A DNA stretch of 63,965 nt from Paraburkholderia solitsugae (GTDB lineage: Bacteria > Pseudomonadota > Gammaproteobacteria > Burkholderiales > Burkholderiaceae). A program made the translations under genes and the position numbers. This document shows positions 42,932 through 52,228 of this stretch, piece after piece. Numbering within the stretch: position 1 is the first letter of the stretch; each line of letters starts with the position of its first letter. Where the stretch lies: positions 1 through 63,965 of the forward strand of contig NZ_WOEY01000059.1 in NCBI RefSeq assembly GCF_013177695.1, written 5' to 3'. The notes below the pieces were generated by a model. It made no database searches. It was not told the origin of the DNA and was given only the letters and a program-made list of their open reading frames with translations.

Positions 42932-43609
42932 CTATTTGACCACGGGTTGCATCTGGGCGATCGGTATCAGGAACTCCGAAAACCCGGTCAGGATAATCTG
43001 CACGCCGATGCACAGCAGCAGAAACGACGAGACGCGCATCGCGACCTTGGTGCCGTCCACGCCGAGATACTTCGCGAAAACCACTGCCCGGCTGTAGATC
43101 AGGTAGACGGTGAAGGCCACAAGGATCGAGATTGCCACCGACGCAATGCTCGACAGCACGAACGCCGAGAGCTTATGCGTACGATTTGCGGTCAGCGCAA
43201 TCGCGGTGGCGATCGAACCCGGCCCTGTGGTGAGTGGCATGGTGAGTGGGAAGAACGCCTTCGACATGGCGTTATCCGAATCCACGCGCTTGACTGCCGG
43301 CTGCTCAGCCGGTTGCGTGTCGGGCGCATTGAGCATCTGCCAGCCGCCGACGGCAACCGCGAGGCCCCCGCCGATACGCAATGCCTCCATGGAGATGCCG
43401 AAGAAATGGAGAATCGGGGTGCCGACAAAGAACGCGACGAGCATCACGCACATGACATTGAAGGCGATTTTCTTGGCGAGCGCGGTGCGGTCTTCCGTGG
43501 TGAGCGATGCAGTCCGGTCGAGAAAGACGAACGCCATGCCGATTGGGTTGATGATGCTAATCAGCCCGGTGAAGCCAAACAGGACATCCGAGATCAGACT
43601 TTCGACCAT
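42932..43609 (-). CDS. MarC family integral membrane protein
   Basis: 225 residues, six membrane helices. The family signature SIINPIGMAFVFLDRTASLT near residue 20 and FFPLTMPLTTGPGSIATAIAL near residue 120 are clear. MarC (UPF0056) proteins are inner-membrane proteins once linked to multiple antibiotic resistance, a link later withdrawn; their transport role is unsettled. The ATG at 43609 gives the family-length product. The glutamine amidotransferase gene follows after 75 bases on the same strand, so they may share a transcript. Confidence 0.9.
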   Translation of the reverse strand: MVESLISDVLFGFTGLISIINPIGMAFVFLDRTASLTTEDRTALAKKIAFNVMCVMLVAFFVGTPILHFFGISMEALRIGGGLAVAVGGWQMLNAPDTQPAEQPAVKRVDSDNAMSKAFFPLTMPLTTGPGSIATAIALTANRTHKLSAFVLSSIASVAISILVAFTVYLIYSRAVVFAKYLGVDGTKVAMRVSSFLLLCIGVQIILTGFSEFLIPIAQMQPVVK

Positions 43610-43957
43610 ATGCGATCCGTTTCGGGCAGCGGCTCGGGCGGGCTGATTGATCGACTGCCCGCCGATGCGCCGCGCTGAGTTGAAGTACTGGATGCCTCCG
43701 GGCTATCCAGATTGATGCTCGCGTTACGTGGGTCAGATGATATCGCGGCGCGGCATGCAATTTGGTAAAAAAGGGGGCGATGCAAGCAGCGCGCCGCGTT
43801 GCACCGCAGCAGAGCCGTGCCAAAAGGATGCACGCACAACTTTCGGAAAGCCTACACTTTATTGACTGACTTTACGTACCTGAAGCATCAGGCATACAGT
43901 CCTCAGCGAAGCTGCACTTTCAACGAGACGTACTTACCCGTTCGAGGAGTTGTCCCC
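43610..43957. other. Divergent region upstream of marC-like and DUF3311 genes
   Basis: About 350 bases. A TTGACT hexamer occurs at 43862-43867 before the DUF3311 gene, but no -10 box sits at the right spacing, so I do not call a promoter. No gene seen. Confidence 0.35.
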
Positions 43958-44173
43958 ATGTTGCTTCGTGTACTCGCTGCGCTGCCGTTCGTCGGCATTC
44001 TGCTCGGCATCCCGTTTGTGAATCGTGTCGAGCCGCTGGTGCTCGGCATGCCGTTCGTGCTGGCCTGGATCGTCATGTGGGTGGTGCTGAGTGCGATCAT
44101 CATGGCGATCGTCTACCGCCTGGACCCGAGCAACCGTCAGCTTGCTGTAGAAGGCGAGGAGGCCCGATCATGA
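43958..44173 (+). CDS. DUF3311 small membrane protein, symporter partner
   Basis: 71 residues with two membrane helices (LLRVLAALPFVGILLGIPF and GMPFVLAWIVMWVVLSAIIMA). NRVEPLVLGMPF between them is typical of DUF3311, and a short cytoplasmic tail ends the protein. The gene normally precedes a sodium:solute symporter, as here, where the stop overlaps the symporter ATG (ATGA). It is likely an accessory subunit of the carrier. The ATG at 43958 has a strong GAGGAG site; the open frame upstream to 43799 is not protein-like. Confidence 0.9.
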   Translation: MLLRVLAALPFVGILLGIPFVNRVEPLVLGMPFVLAWIVMWVVLSAIIMAIVYRLDPSNRQLAVEGEEARS

Positions 44174-45642
44174 GCGCACTCGTCATCATTGCGGCCATTA
44201 CGCTGTTTGCGCTGTACCTGGGCGTGCGCGCGCGGCGCGGCCACGACATGAGTCTCGAGCAATGGGCCGTGGGCGGGCGCAGTTTCGGTACCGCGTTCGT
44301 GTTCCTGCTCATGGCGGGCGAAATCTACACGACCTTCACCTTCCTCGGCGGCAGCGGCTTTGCTTACGGCAAGGGCGCGCCGGTCTACTACATTCTTGCC
44401 TACGGCACGCTGGCGTACATCCTCTCGTACTGGATGCTGCCGCCAATCTGGCGTTACGCAAAGGCTCACCACATCGTCTCGCAGCCGCACTTCTTCGCGC
44501 GCAAGTACGACAGCCCAGCGCTCGGCACGTTGGTCGCGCTGGTCGGCGTGGCCGCGCTGATTCCGTATCTCGTGCTGCAACTCAAGGGCCTCGGCATCAT
44601 CGTGGCGACTGCCTCGTATGGTGCGATCTCTTCGACTGCCGCCATCTGGATCGGCGCCGCGGTGGTGACGGCTTACGTGACCGTCTCCGGCGTGCGCGGC
44701 TCGGCATGGAATTCGGTGGTGAAGGATACGTTGATTCTGGCGATCGTGCTGTTCCTCGGCATCTACCTGCCGTTGCACTACTACGGCGGCTTCGGCAACA
44801 TGTTCCGCGCGATCGACGCCGCGCGCCCGGGCTTCCTGAGCTTCCCGGCCAAGGGATCGAGCGTGATCTGGTTCCAGTCGACCGTGCTGCTGACCGCGAT
44901 GGGCTTCTTCATGTGGCCGCACGCGTTCGGTTCGATTTTCACGGCGAAGGACGAGCGTATTTTCCGGCGTAACGCGATGGTGCTGCCGCTGTACCAGTTG
45001 ATTCTGCTGTTCGTGTTCTTCGTGGGCTTTGCGGCGACGCTGAAGGTGCCGGGCCTGAAGGGTGGCGATATCGACCTGTCGCTGTTCCGTTTGTCGTTGC
45101 AGACTTTCGACCCCTGGTTTGTCGGCGTGATCGGTGCCGCGGGGATTCTGACGGCGCTGGTGCCGGGATCGATGATTCTGACGGCGGCGTCCACGCTGCT
45201 CGCCAACGACGTGTATCGCGGTATGGTGAGCCGCAAGGCGTCGGATGCGACGGTGGCGAACCTCGCGCGTTTCCTGGTGCCGGTTGTTGCGCTGGTGGCT
45301 ATCGGGTTTACGCTGCACGGCGGCGAGACGATCGTGGCTTTGCTGCTGATGGGGTACAGCTTTGTGACTCAGTTGTTTCCTGCAGTGATCTGCAGTTTGC
45401 TGCCGCATAATCGGGCGACCAAGTATGGGGCGTTTTGCGGGATTCTGGCGGGTGTTGCGGTGGTGGCGCTGACCACTACCCTGCATTTGAGTGTCGCGCA
45501 GTTGATGCCGTTTTTGCCTGACGCGCTGAAGGATATCAATATTGGGTTTCTGGCGTTGGCCGTGAACATTATTGTGTTTGCTGTGGTGAGTGCGGTGACG
45601 CAACCTCGGCCGGCTGAGCAGACTCACGCGCCAGTGCATTAA
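44170..45642 (+). CDS. Sodium:solute symporter family protein (MctP-like)
   Basis: 490 residues with about thirteen helices. The SSS signature elements are visible: WAVGGRSFGTAFVFLLMAGEIYT in the first helices, GSGFAYGKGAPVYYILAYG, and ALVPGSMILTAASTLLANDVYRG, which contains the sodium-binding region. Together with DUF3311, the MctP subgroup imports monocarboxylates such as lactate, pyruvate or alanine; that substrate is inferred from the family. Translation is coupled to the DUF3311 gene by a 4-base overlap. A copy of the dispersed repeat starts 64 bases after the stop. Confidence 0.92.
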   Translation: MSALVIIAAITLFALYLGVRARRGHDMSLEQWAVGGRSFGTAFVFLLMAGEIYTTFTFLGGSGFAYGKGAPVYYILAYGTLAYILSYWMLPPIWRYAKAHHIVSQPHFFARKYDSPALGTLVALVGVAALIPYLVLQLKGLGIIVATASYGAISSTAAIWIGAAVVTAYVTVSGVRGSAWNSVVKDTLILAIVLFLGIYLPLHYYGGFGNMFRAIDAARPGFLSFPAKGSSVIWFQSTVLLTAMGFFMWPHAFGSIFTAKDERIFRRNAMVLPLYQLILLFVFFVGFAATLKVPGLKGGDIDLSLFRLSLQTFDPWFVGVIGAAGILTALVPGSMILTAASTLLANDVYRGMVSRKASDATVANLARFLVPVVALVAIGFTLHGGETIVALLLMGYSFVTQLFPAVICSLLPHNRATKYGAFCGILAGVAVVALTTTLHLSVAQLMPFLPDALKDINIGFLALAVNIIVFAVVSAVTQPRPAEQTHAPVH

Positions 45643-45706
45643 GGCGAGTGCCTGCGGCCGCTTGTTGTTTGGGTGCCTGTGGGCGGTGGGATTTTCTTGA
45701 GCTGTT

Positions 45707-45974
45707 TTGCCTGCGCGGCGCTTTGTGTCTGTTTGCCTCGCGGTGTTGGCCTTTTCTTGATTTCTTATTGGTCTATTAGTGTCGCCCCTGTGCGGGGCGG
45801 CACTTACTTTCTTTGCCGCCGCAAAGAAAGATAAGCAAAGAAAGCGGCTCACACCGCCAGCTCATAAGCGGGTCCCCCGAGCAGTTGCGGTAGTGGTGCA
45901 TCTGGAATCTGTGTTCTCGCACATTCGGCCTCGGTGACAAGGCCGTCATACCTCCGGCGGCGCTGCGCGCGCCG
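45707..45974. repeat. Dispersed intergenic repeat, copy 2
   Basis: About 268 bases closely matching 13587-13856, with the same GCCCC/GGGGC and CTTTCTTTGC/GCAAAGAAAG hairpins. Differences are mostly single-base changes and 1-2-base indels, and the two copies diverge completely beyond GCGCGCGCCG. Both copies are in the same orientation, downstream of a plus-strand gene. About 200 bases of unassigned sequence follow before the GST gene. Confidence 0.85.
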
Positions 45975-46180
45975 AAGAGCATTTCTTAAACCCACTACGT
46001 CTTGGCAGCAGCCTTTTACTCGCGACCGGGCCCGGCGTCGCGTCTCCGCCACCATGGCTGTTGCGGCTGGCTGTAACCTGGTTTCTCATGCAGCCTCTCG
46101 AGTTCGAGGTCTTCACGAATCGCGCTAGACTACGCCCGAATTAAAGCCGATCAACTCGAACGAGCATGCGGAGCGGATGA

Positions 46181-46828
46181 ATGGACTACCTTCTTTACTA
46201 CTCGCCGGGTGCGGCCAGCATGGCAGTTCACTGGATGTTGCTGGAAATGGGCATCCCGTTCGATACCCATCTCGTCGATATCAATGCCGGCAATCAGCGC
46301 AACCCGGACTATCTGCGGCTGAATCCCTCAGGCCGCGTTCCCACGCTGGTGGTCGACGGAACGCCACGCCACGAGTCGGCCGCGTTGCTCATGCTGCTGG
46401 CCGAGCAGCATCCTGAAGCCGCCCTCGCACCCGAAACAGGCTCCGCTGATCGTGCGGCGTGGCTGGAACTGATGATCTATCTGGCCAACACGCTGCTGCC
46501 CGCCATGCGCGACTGGTTTTACGCAGACATCGACGGCGATCCCGCCGGCGCCGAAGCAGTTCAAGCGCTTGCGCGACGCCGTATCGAAGAAGCCTGTGAG
46601 CTGCTCAATGCCCATCTCGCCGATGGTCGTGACTATCTGGTCGGCAGCAAGCTCACTACCGCCGATTTCCTCGCGGTCATGCTGATGCGCTGGACACGCA
46701 ATATGCCGCGCCCCGCACTCGGCTGGCCGCACCTCGCGCGCTATATCCGCAGGCTGCGTGCGCTGCCCTCGTTCGTCGATTTGAATGCGCGAGAGGGGCT
46801 CACCGAATGGCGCAATCAGGACGATTGA
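46181..46828 (+). CDS. Glutathione S-transferase family protein
   Basis: 215 residues. The thioredoxin-like N-terminal domain runs from LLYYSPGAASMAVHWMLLEM through NPSGRVPTLVVDG (cis-Pro loop) to HESAALLMLLAEQ (Glu-Ser for the glutathione glutamyl group). The C-terminal helical domain contains YLVGSKLTTADFLAVMLM, with the N-capping box motif of GSTs. The Ser in SPGAAS is the likely catalytic residue, as in beta/theta-type enzymes. The physiological substrate is unknown. It is a single gene with a GGAG-like site before the ATG. Confidence 0.9.
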   Translation: MDYLLYYSPGAASMAVHWMLLEMGIPFDTHLVDINAGNQRNPDYLRLNPSGRVPTLVVDGTPRHESAALLMLLAEQHPEAALAPETGSADRAAWLELMIYLANTLLPAMRDWFYADIDGDPAGAEAVQALARRRIEEACELLNAHLADGRDYLVGSKLTTADFLAVMLMRWTRNMPRPALGWPHLARYIRRLRALPSFVDLNAREGLTEWRNQDD

Positions 46829-46900
46829 GGCGCGCGCAACTCATTGGCTGCCGACGGTGGCCGGCGTGACATGGAGGTCGTGAAGCACTCGTGAAGCACG

Positions 46901-47749
46901 TTAGTTTGCTCGCGTGCCGACGATCACCATGCCGCGTGACAATCCGCTCACGCTGTCGACCGCCTGAGCCCCGGTGTACAGTTGCGTGACCGGCACCCAC
47001 ACCGCCGGATACTTGTAGCGGGCAACATCGAGAAGTAGCGCGCTATCGCTCGCGGCGTCGTAGGCGGCAAGCGGCGACCAGTGGCCGCCGCCTCTTTCGC
47101 CTATCTCCACTCGGCTGAAGTTCAATAACGCAAAGCGGTCGCTACGGCCCGTCGTGTCAAGAATCAGATCGCGAAACTGATCGAGCGTCAGATCGCCGGC
47201 ATGGAATTTCATCACCTCGACAGGAAATGCGCTTAGCGCCGCGCCGAGTTGGTCGAGCGTCATGCCCTCCTTCGATACCCGCGCGGCGTTGGCCACCTGC
47301 GGATCGACGTTGCGAAAAAAATCCTCTTGCGAGAAATAGGGAAAGTCCGGGTACTGCGTCGACTCGGGCCGGCGGATGCCCAATGCGTTGAGCGCCATCA
47401 CCGAGGTCGCGACCGAACAGTAGGCTTCGTTGCGCTGCGTTTCGAAGTACTGCGAGAGCGGCCAGTACGACTGCTTATGGGCAGTCGCCATCAACCGCTT
47501 CTGACCTGCAGGTTGCGTCAACGCAACGAGGTTCGGAGGAACCGGCAGCGGCCCGTCGGCTGGGCGTACCGCTGCCGATGCAGGGACTTGAAGCGAAGCT
47601 TGATGCGCGGTTTGATCGGCGGCTTGATTTGCCACCGGGGACAGCGGCGCACAGGCCACCAGTGTTGCAACCACACATGCGGCAAGCCACTCAAGCGGCT
47701 TCGACCTTCGCACTGCACGAATCAAGGAATATCTGGTCATTGTCCTCAT
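46901..47749 (-). CDS. Phytochelatin synthase-like lipoprotein
   Basis: 282 residues. LAACVVATLVACAP is a signal peptide with lipobox (Cys after LVA), so the mature protein should be lipid-anchored. The papain-like phytochelatin synthase domain has the catalytic Cys in NEAYCSVATSVMALNALG, His in GGGHWSPLAAYD and Asp in LLLDVARYKYPAVWV. Bacterial half-length homologues usually hydrolyse glutathione to gamma-Glu-Cys rather than polymerise it. Export to the periplasm implies a role in glutathione turnover or metal handling outside the cytoplasm. The ATG at 47749 is chosen; 47740 has a closer purine-rich site. Confidence 0.85.
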   Translation of the reverse strand: MRTMTRYSLIRAVRRSKPLEWLAACVVATLVACAPLSPVANQAADQTAHQASLQVPASAAVRPADGPLPVPPNLVALTQPAGQKRLMATAHKQSYWPLSQYFETQRNEAYCSVATSVMALNALGIRRPESTQYPDFPYFSQEDFFRNVDPQVANAARVSKEGMTLDQLGAALSAFPVEVMKFHAGDLTLDQFRDLILDTTGRSDRFALLNFSRVEIGERGGGHWSPLAAYDAASDSALLLDVARYKYPAVWVPVTQLYTGAQAVDSVSGLSRGMVIVGTRAN

Positions 47750-48023
47750 CGCAGAGAATGAATTTCGAACGATTGCCTTCTTGCCGGCCGTCGGAGGGGA
47801 GCCCCCTTGAGGGGCGCACCGAAGGAAGTCCCCTTGGAGGACGCGTCTCAGGCGCATCGGTGACGCCTCGAATTTTTAACACGAAACGGATCGACGCGTG
47901 AGTTTGCGCCTCGGCCCATGCTTGTTCAACCGCTTGATATACTCCCGCGGCATATTCTGGGCAACGCGATCGAACAGCCTCTCGACGTCGCTCACAGCCA
48001 ATTCAAGCAGACCGGATTCGAAA

Positions 48024-48320
48024 ATGAGTGACTTAAAAAGCGCGGCGTATGGCGCAGAATGCGCCCCGACCTCGCCGGGCGCATCCGATATAAAACAAAC
48101 TGAATCCAGCGGAATAGACACGCCGATCGCGGCTGTTTCCTCACCTTGCATTGACATCTGCAAGATCGACGGGAATACGGGCTTGTGCATCGGCTGCCTG
48201 CGCACGCGCGACGAAATTCGCGGATGGAAACACATGACCGACGATCTGCGCCTCCATCTGATCGATGAACTGTCGCAGCGCAAGGTGAAACTGGAAGCCG
48301 AGAATGCGGAAACGCCGTAA
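48024..48320 (+). CDS. DUF1289 small cysteine-rich protein
   Basis: 98 residues. The C-terminal half carries SPCIDICKIDGNTGLCIGCL followed by RTRDEIRGW, the signature of DUF1289, with four cysteines placed to bind a metal or iron-sulfur cluster. The N-terminal 40 residues are polar and variable. Function unknown. The ATG at 48024 has a weak ribosome site, and the frame is open upstream to 47898, but the extra part is not conserved-looking. It is divergent from the phytochelatin synthase-like gene. Confidence 0.82.
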   Translation: MSDLKSAAYGAECAPTSPGASDIKQTESSGIDTPIAAVSSPCIDICKIDGNTGLCIGCLRTRDEIRGWKHMTDDLRLHLIDELSQRKVKLEAENAETP

Positions 48321-48344
48321 AGCAGGCGTCCTGACGCGCATGGA

Positions 48345-49505
48345 TCAACTCACCTCGTCGACAAACGCGTAACTGTTCTTTCCGCTGCGTTTGACCCGGT
48401 ACATCGCCTCATCGGCCGCGGCTACGAGGCGACGGTAATCGTCGACGGGATCCGGAAAACTGGCGATGCCAATGCTCGCGCGAACGAGTCCGTTCCCCAT
48501 TTCCTTGTCGGTTTGAACCACACAGGCGATGAGCCGCCGAGCGATTTCGCCCAGTTCTGCATTCGTCGAAAATTCCCGGACCAGGACGGCGAATTCGTCG
48601 CCGCCAATCCGGGCGACAACATCGACTTTACGCACCGACACACGAAAACGTTTCGAAACCGCAATCAGAAATTCGTCACCGACGCGGTGGCCAAGTGAGT
48701 CGTTGACCTGCTTGAATCCATCCAGATCGACATACAGCACAGCTATTTTGTGAGGCACCGCGATCGCGGACGACTCGATCGCGGACGATTTCGTCGCCGC
48801 CTCCTGGAGCGCGGCAAACAGCTTGCGCCGGTTCGGCAAGCCGGTCATCGCATCGTGCAGCGCCGCATGCTCGAATTCGTGCGACTGGCCCGCCAGTTGG
48901 CGATTCCGTTTGGCGTACATCCCTAATGCAGTGATCAGCATGCAGAACAGTAACGCGGCCAACGCGATCAACGTGCGCGCGACGTGGGCAATCCGCACGC
49001 GTACGTCGGCGCTGTCGGCGTCGCGCTGCGCGCGCCACCAGGCCGACACGGCGTTGAGCAAGGCATCCGTGTCGCGCAGATCGGCGTCGGGTGTGAGCAA
49101 GGATGGCGGCAGATGCGGCGCCGCCGACGGACTCGCCTTCACCAGTGCCGCGAGAGACGTGAGGCGCTGGGCGAGTTCGGTTCGCGCGGTCCGATACCCG
49201 GCGGCTCGGGTGGCCGTGGCGTCGGGCAGTTGCTGCCAGACGCCGACCAGACTCCGGGCGCTTTCCGCCCGCCCGACCGCGTCGAGAACGAGCCCGGCAT
49301 ATTCCTGCTTCAACTGATCGGAAAAGATCGTCCTGATCTGCTGCGCAAGATACAGAAGGCCGATCAGCAGGCAAATCAGCGCGGCGGCGGCGATCACAGC
49401 CGGGCCCGGCCTGAAGCGGATCGCGAAGGCGCGCCCGCGAGCGGCGCGCTGCCAACGCGTGCGCTCAGGGATGGGAATACGTGTCTTGGTGGCTTCCGGT
49501 GCCAT
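48345..49505 (-). CDS. Membrane-anchored diguanylate cyclase (GGDEF)
   Basis: 386 residues. Two membrane helices (VIAAAALICLLIGLLYLAQQI near residue 45 and TLIALAALLFCMLITALGMYA near 185) flank a ~110-residue periplasmic helical sensor. The GGDEF domain starts HDAMTGLPNRRKLFAAL. The active-site loop is the canonical IGGDEF, and an allosteric RxxD (RKVD) lies five residues before it, so the enzyme should make cyclic di-GMP and be product-inhibited. No EAL domain. The gene overlaps the 3' end of the 268-residue protein gene by 41 bases, so both are probably cotranscribed. Confidence 0.93.
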   Translation of the reverse strand: MAPEATKTRIPIPERTRWQRAARGRAFAIRFRPGPAVIAAAALICLLIGLLYLAQQIRTIFSDQLKQEYAGLVLDAVGRAESARSLVGVWQQLPDATATRAAGYRTARTELAQRLTSLAALVKASPSAAPHLPPSLLTPDADLRDTDALLNAVSAWWRAQRDADSADVRVRIAHVARTLIALAALLFCMLITALGMYAKRNRQLAGQSHEFEHAALHDAMTGLPNRRKLFAALQEAATKSSAIESSAIAVPHKIAVLYVDLDGFKQVNDSLGHRVGDEFLIAVSKRFRVSVRKVDVVARIGGDEFAVLVREFSTNAELGEIARRLIACVVQTDKEMGNGLVRASIGIASFPDPVDDYRRLVAAADEAMYRVKRSGKNSYAFVDEVS

Positions 49506-50271
49506 GCTGACGGTAGCTTACGCGACGAAAGAACGCGCCCATCCGGGCGAACAGACTGCCCTTGTGCCTGGAATTTGCCGTCGAAGAAGATCGACGATCC
49601 TGCTGCGCGAGACGCGTATCTCTGCCTTGCCTGCTGGCCGCTAACTGCTGCCCCGTGGGATTGAATGGTGGCGCCGGGCGGTGAGTGGCAGGGTCAGACG
49701 ATTCGGCCACGGCGGGTGTCGCGTCGGCCACGCTGATTTGACTGCCCGTAGGCATCGAGAATCGCGTAACCGGGCCGGACCACGAAGCTTGTTGCCCCCC
49801 TTCTTCTCCGTCCGCTTCTACTACAGCCTGCGTTCGTACTGTTGCCGGTGCTGTTGCCGGTATCTCCGCCGTTGGTTGCACGCCTGTTGTCACCGCTGTG
49901 GCTGCGGTTGACGCTTGCATGTCGACCGCTGTCCCCGCAGTTGCCAATCGCGGCGCAGCCGCGAAAGTTGCCGGCCCAGGCGGGACAATCGAGTGCGCTA
50001 ACACCGGTCCTACAGGCGCTGACGCAGCCGTCCCGAGCGCTTGCCGCGCGCCCGCCATCGCCTCGGCATACGCTTGCTGATCGTGGTTGAACCAGATGCC
50101 GTACGCGACCGTGCCCACCACGCCAAAAGCTAGCGCGCTTGCCGCCGCGACGCACAGTGCAAGACGTCCGAATCGCGCGGGCGGTGCCGCAGCCGAAGGC
50201 TCAGCGCCAGCGTCGAAGCCGGCATCCGGATTTTCTACGGCAGATTTTGGCAAGTCGGTATCGTTGAACAT
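49465..50271 (-). CDS. Single-pass membrane protein with long low-complexity periplasmic region
   Basis: 268 residues. A ~35-residue acidic cytoplasmic start is followed by one helix (LALCVAAASALAFGVVGTVAYG) and a long Ala/Thr/Pro/Val-rich stretch (~residues 75-200) that is probably disordered. A basic C-terminus (ARMGAFFRRVSYRQHG) closes it. I do not recognise a family. The composition suggests a spacer protein across the periplasm. It overlaps and precedes the diguanylate cyclase gene, so it may belong to the same signalling unit. GGAGAG precedes the ATG at 50271. Confidence 0.7.
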   Translation of the reverse strand: MFNDTDLPKSAVENPDAGFDAGAEPSAAAPPARFGRLALCVAAASALAFGVVGTVAYGIWFNHDQQAYAEAMAGARQALGTAASAPVGPVLAHSIVPPGPATFAAAPRLATAGTAVDMQASTAATAVTTGVQPTAEIPATAPATVRTQAVVEADGEEGGQQASWSGPVTRFSMPTGSQISVADATPAVAESSDPATHRPAPPFNPTGQQLAASRQGRDTRLAQQDRRSSSTANSRHKGSLFARMGAFFRRVSYRQHGTGSHQDTYSHP

Positions 50272-50662
50272 CGCAATACTCTCCGGAATTCCTACGTCTG
50301 ACCTGTCCGCAGACTTTGTTCATACGATTTAGCGGTAGTCGGTCTGGAATCGTTGGAAGAATTTATCCCGCATGCCGGGCACGCGACAATACCGCAATGC
50401 TGCGCTTTAAACGCCAACTTTGCGAGTCACTACGCATCGATAAAACAGGTAAAAGATTCAACGCCGCGTGTATCCACGGGCGGTGCCGCGAGCCCTCGCA
50501 AGCCGCTTCCCCATTGGGCTCGTGGCAGCGCGATGCGAGCATGCGCCGCGCTCTCCGTCACGCAATAAACACGCCCACCTCGAACGTGGTGACTTGTGAC
50601 CAGCGCTTAAAACGCTATGCATGCTCAATGGGGCGCATGGCGCCCCACATCGAATCCGGCAC
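50272..50662. other. Intergenic region without recognisable gene
   Basis: About 390 bases between two minus-strand genes. Open frames exist on the plus strand, but they lack a ribosome site and a protein-like composition. It holds the promoter of the 268-residue protein gene. Confidence 0.4.
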
Positions 50663-51007
50663 TTATTGCACGGTGATCGTTTCTTTCATGTTCGGATGAA
50701 TGCCGCAAAACACCTTGTACACGCCCGGCTTGTCGAACTTGAACTGGTACGTGTCGTTCTGATCGAGCGCGGCGGAGCGAAACATGCCCGCATCGTTTAC
50801 GACCGTATGCGGCTCGCCGTCGAGATTCTTCCACGTCACGGTCGAGCCGGCTTTCACCGTGAGCGCCATCGGCGAGAACATGAAGTTCTTGATGACCACG
50901 GTGTTCGGCGTCTCTGCTCGCGCAACGGAAAGTCCGGCCAGCGCAGCGATAAGCACCGAACGCCCAAGCAGCGAAAAGAACGTGCGGCAAATATTTTTAG
51001 TTTGCAT
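50663..51007 (-). CDS. Periplasmic cupredoxin (plastocyanin/amicyanin-like)
   Basis: 114 residues. A signal peptide (VLIAALAGLSVARA) precedes a cupredoxin barrel. The type 1 copper ligands are His in GEPHTVV, and Cys, His and Met in VFCGIHPNMKETITV, the order His-Cys-His-Met of amicyanin/plastocyanin. It should carry single electrons in the periplasm. It lies 32 bases downstream of the metallophosphoesterase gene on the same strand and is probably cotranscribed with it. The electron partner is unknown. Confidence 0.92.
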   Translation of the reverse strand: MQTKNICRTFFSLLGRSVLIAALAGLSVARAETPNTVVIKNFMFSPMALTVKAGSTVTWKNLDGEPHTVVNDAGMFRSAALDQNDTYQFKFDKPGVYKVFCGIHPNMKETITVQ

Positions 51008-51039
51008 AACTGATCTCCTGAGGTCGAAGAATACTTAAA

Positions 51040-51996
51040 TCAAACAAGTGTCGTGTCGGCAAGCGTCGCCTTGAGCGGATGACGCGCGATCTTGATGCTG
51101 GTCACGCCGAGCATTTTGGGGAGTTGATCGCTCGCGACCGTGAGTGGCCCAGGGCCGGGGCCATTGCCGGCGGTCGGCTGCGGATAGGCGGTCGAGCGCG
51201 CGGTATGGAAGGTGATATTGCCTTCGACCTTCGTCACGATCTGGTGAATATGGCCGTTTAGCACGGTCACCGAGCCGAAGCGCTTCAGATAGCTCATCGC
51301 CTGACCGGCATCGCCCGTGCCCCACCCCCACGGCTCGTAGATCGTCCACATCGGCATGTGCGCAAAGACGACTATCGGCGTGCTGGACGAGCGGCCTTTC
51401 AGATCATTTTCGAGCCAGGCGAGTTGATCGTCGCCGAGACCACCCAAGCCGTTCGGCTTGAAATGCATCACGTTGACGAGCGCGACGAAGTGCACGCCGC
51501 TGTGGTCGAAGCTGTAATAGCCCTTGTTATCCGAGGCCTTCCCGAAGCGGCTGAAGTATTCGGTTCCGGGGCCGTCCGTCACGTCGTGCTCGCCCGGCAC
51601 GGTGTGGAGCTCCGTAATATTCAGTCCCGACATCAACTGCGCAGCAAGATCGAACTCCGACGGTTTGGAGAGATGCGTGATATCGCCCGTGTGAATGGTC
51701 AGCGCGGGCTTGACCGGCATGGCATTGACGTAGTCGATCGTCTGTTTGAGCGTGCCCGCGACGTCCGGGTTGGCTTCTTTATTGAAGCCGATATGCGAAT
51801 CGCTGATCTGCAGGAAAAGCGGCACGCCCATGGACGTCGACGATGATTTCGCGTCGGCCGCGAGGGCCAGTTCCACTGGCGTGAGAATGCCGCCGGCAAG
51901 AACGAACACCGTGCCGACTCCACCAAAGGCGAGACATTTCAGCGCGCCGCGGCGTGATGGATTGAATGCAGGATCGAATGAACGATGTGACGACAT
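51040..51996 (-). CDS. Tat-exported metallophosphoesterase
   Basis: 318 residues. A twin-arginine signal (SRRGALKCLAFGGVG) leads into a calcineurin-like phosphoesterase: motif I ISDSHIG, motif II HTGDITH, motif III GEHD in place of the usual GNHD, and later metal-binding FAHMPMW and NGHIHQ. Substitution of the conserved Asn by Glu in motif III is unusual but occurs in some exported relatives. The substrate (phosphodiester, nucleotide or phospholipid) is unknown. The ATG at 51996 follows TGAGG; an in-frame start at 52026 is less likely. Operon with the cupredoxin. Confidence 0.88.
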   Translation of the reverse strand: MSSHRSFDPAFNPSRRGALKCLAFGGVGTVFVLAGGILTPVELALAADAKSSSTSMGVPLFLQISDSHIGFNKEANPDVAGTLKQTIDYVNAMPVKPALTIHTGDITHLSKPSEFDLAAQLMSGLNITELHTVPGEHDVTDGPGTEYFSRFGKASDNKGYYSFDHSGVHFVALVNVMHFKPNGLGGLGDDQLAWLENDLKGRSSSTPIVVFAHMPMWTIYEPWGWGTGDAGQAMSYLKRFGSVTVLNGHIHQIVTKVEGNITFHTARSTAYPQPTAGNGPGPGPLTVASDQLPKMLGVTSIKIARHPLKATLADTTLV

Positions 51997-52228
51997 GTTG
52001 ACCTCACGATAAGGATTCGCAGGCAAACCGCCGGCTCATCCGGCGCGCCTCACGACTCGGTTCATCAGGAAGACTGCCGGGCCATCGGTTTTATTCCAGG
52101 AAAAAGAAAATTGGCGTTGGCTGATGAAGCCAGCCGCTCAGGCTTACATGCCGGCGCCAGAACAAACGGGAATAGCCGCGCCGCGGCGGCGGTCATGCAG
52201 ATGAGAGAACCTGAAAGGAGTAGCCAAC

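Noticed and set aside
44137..45852. Long minus-strand frame opposite the symporter gene
   Set aside because: Composition dominated by Arg, His and Gln and no recognisable motif; it extends into the dispersed repeat, which also argues against coding.
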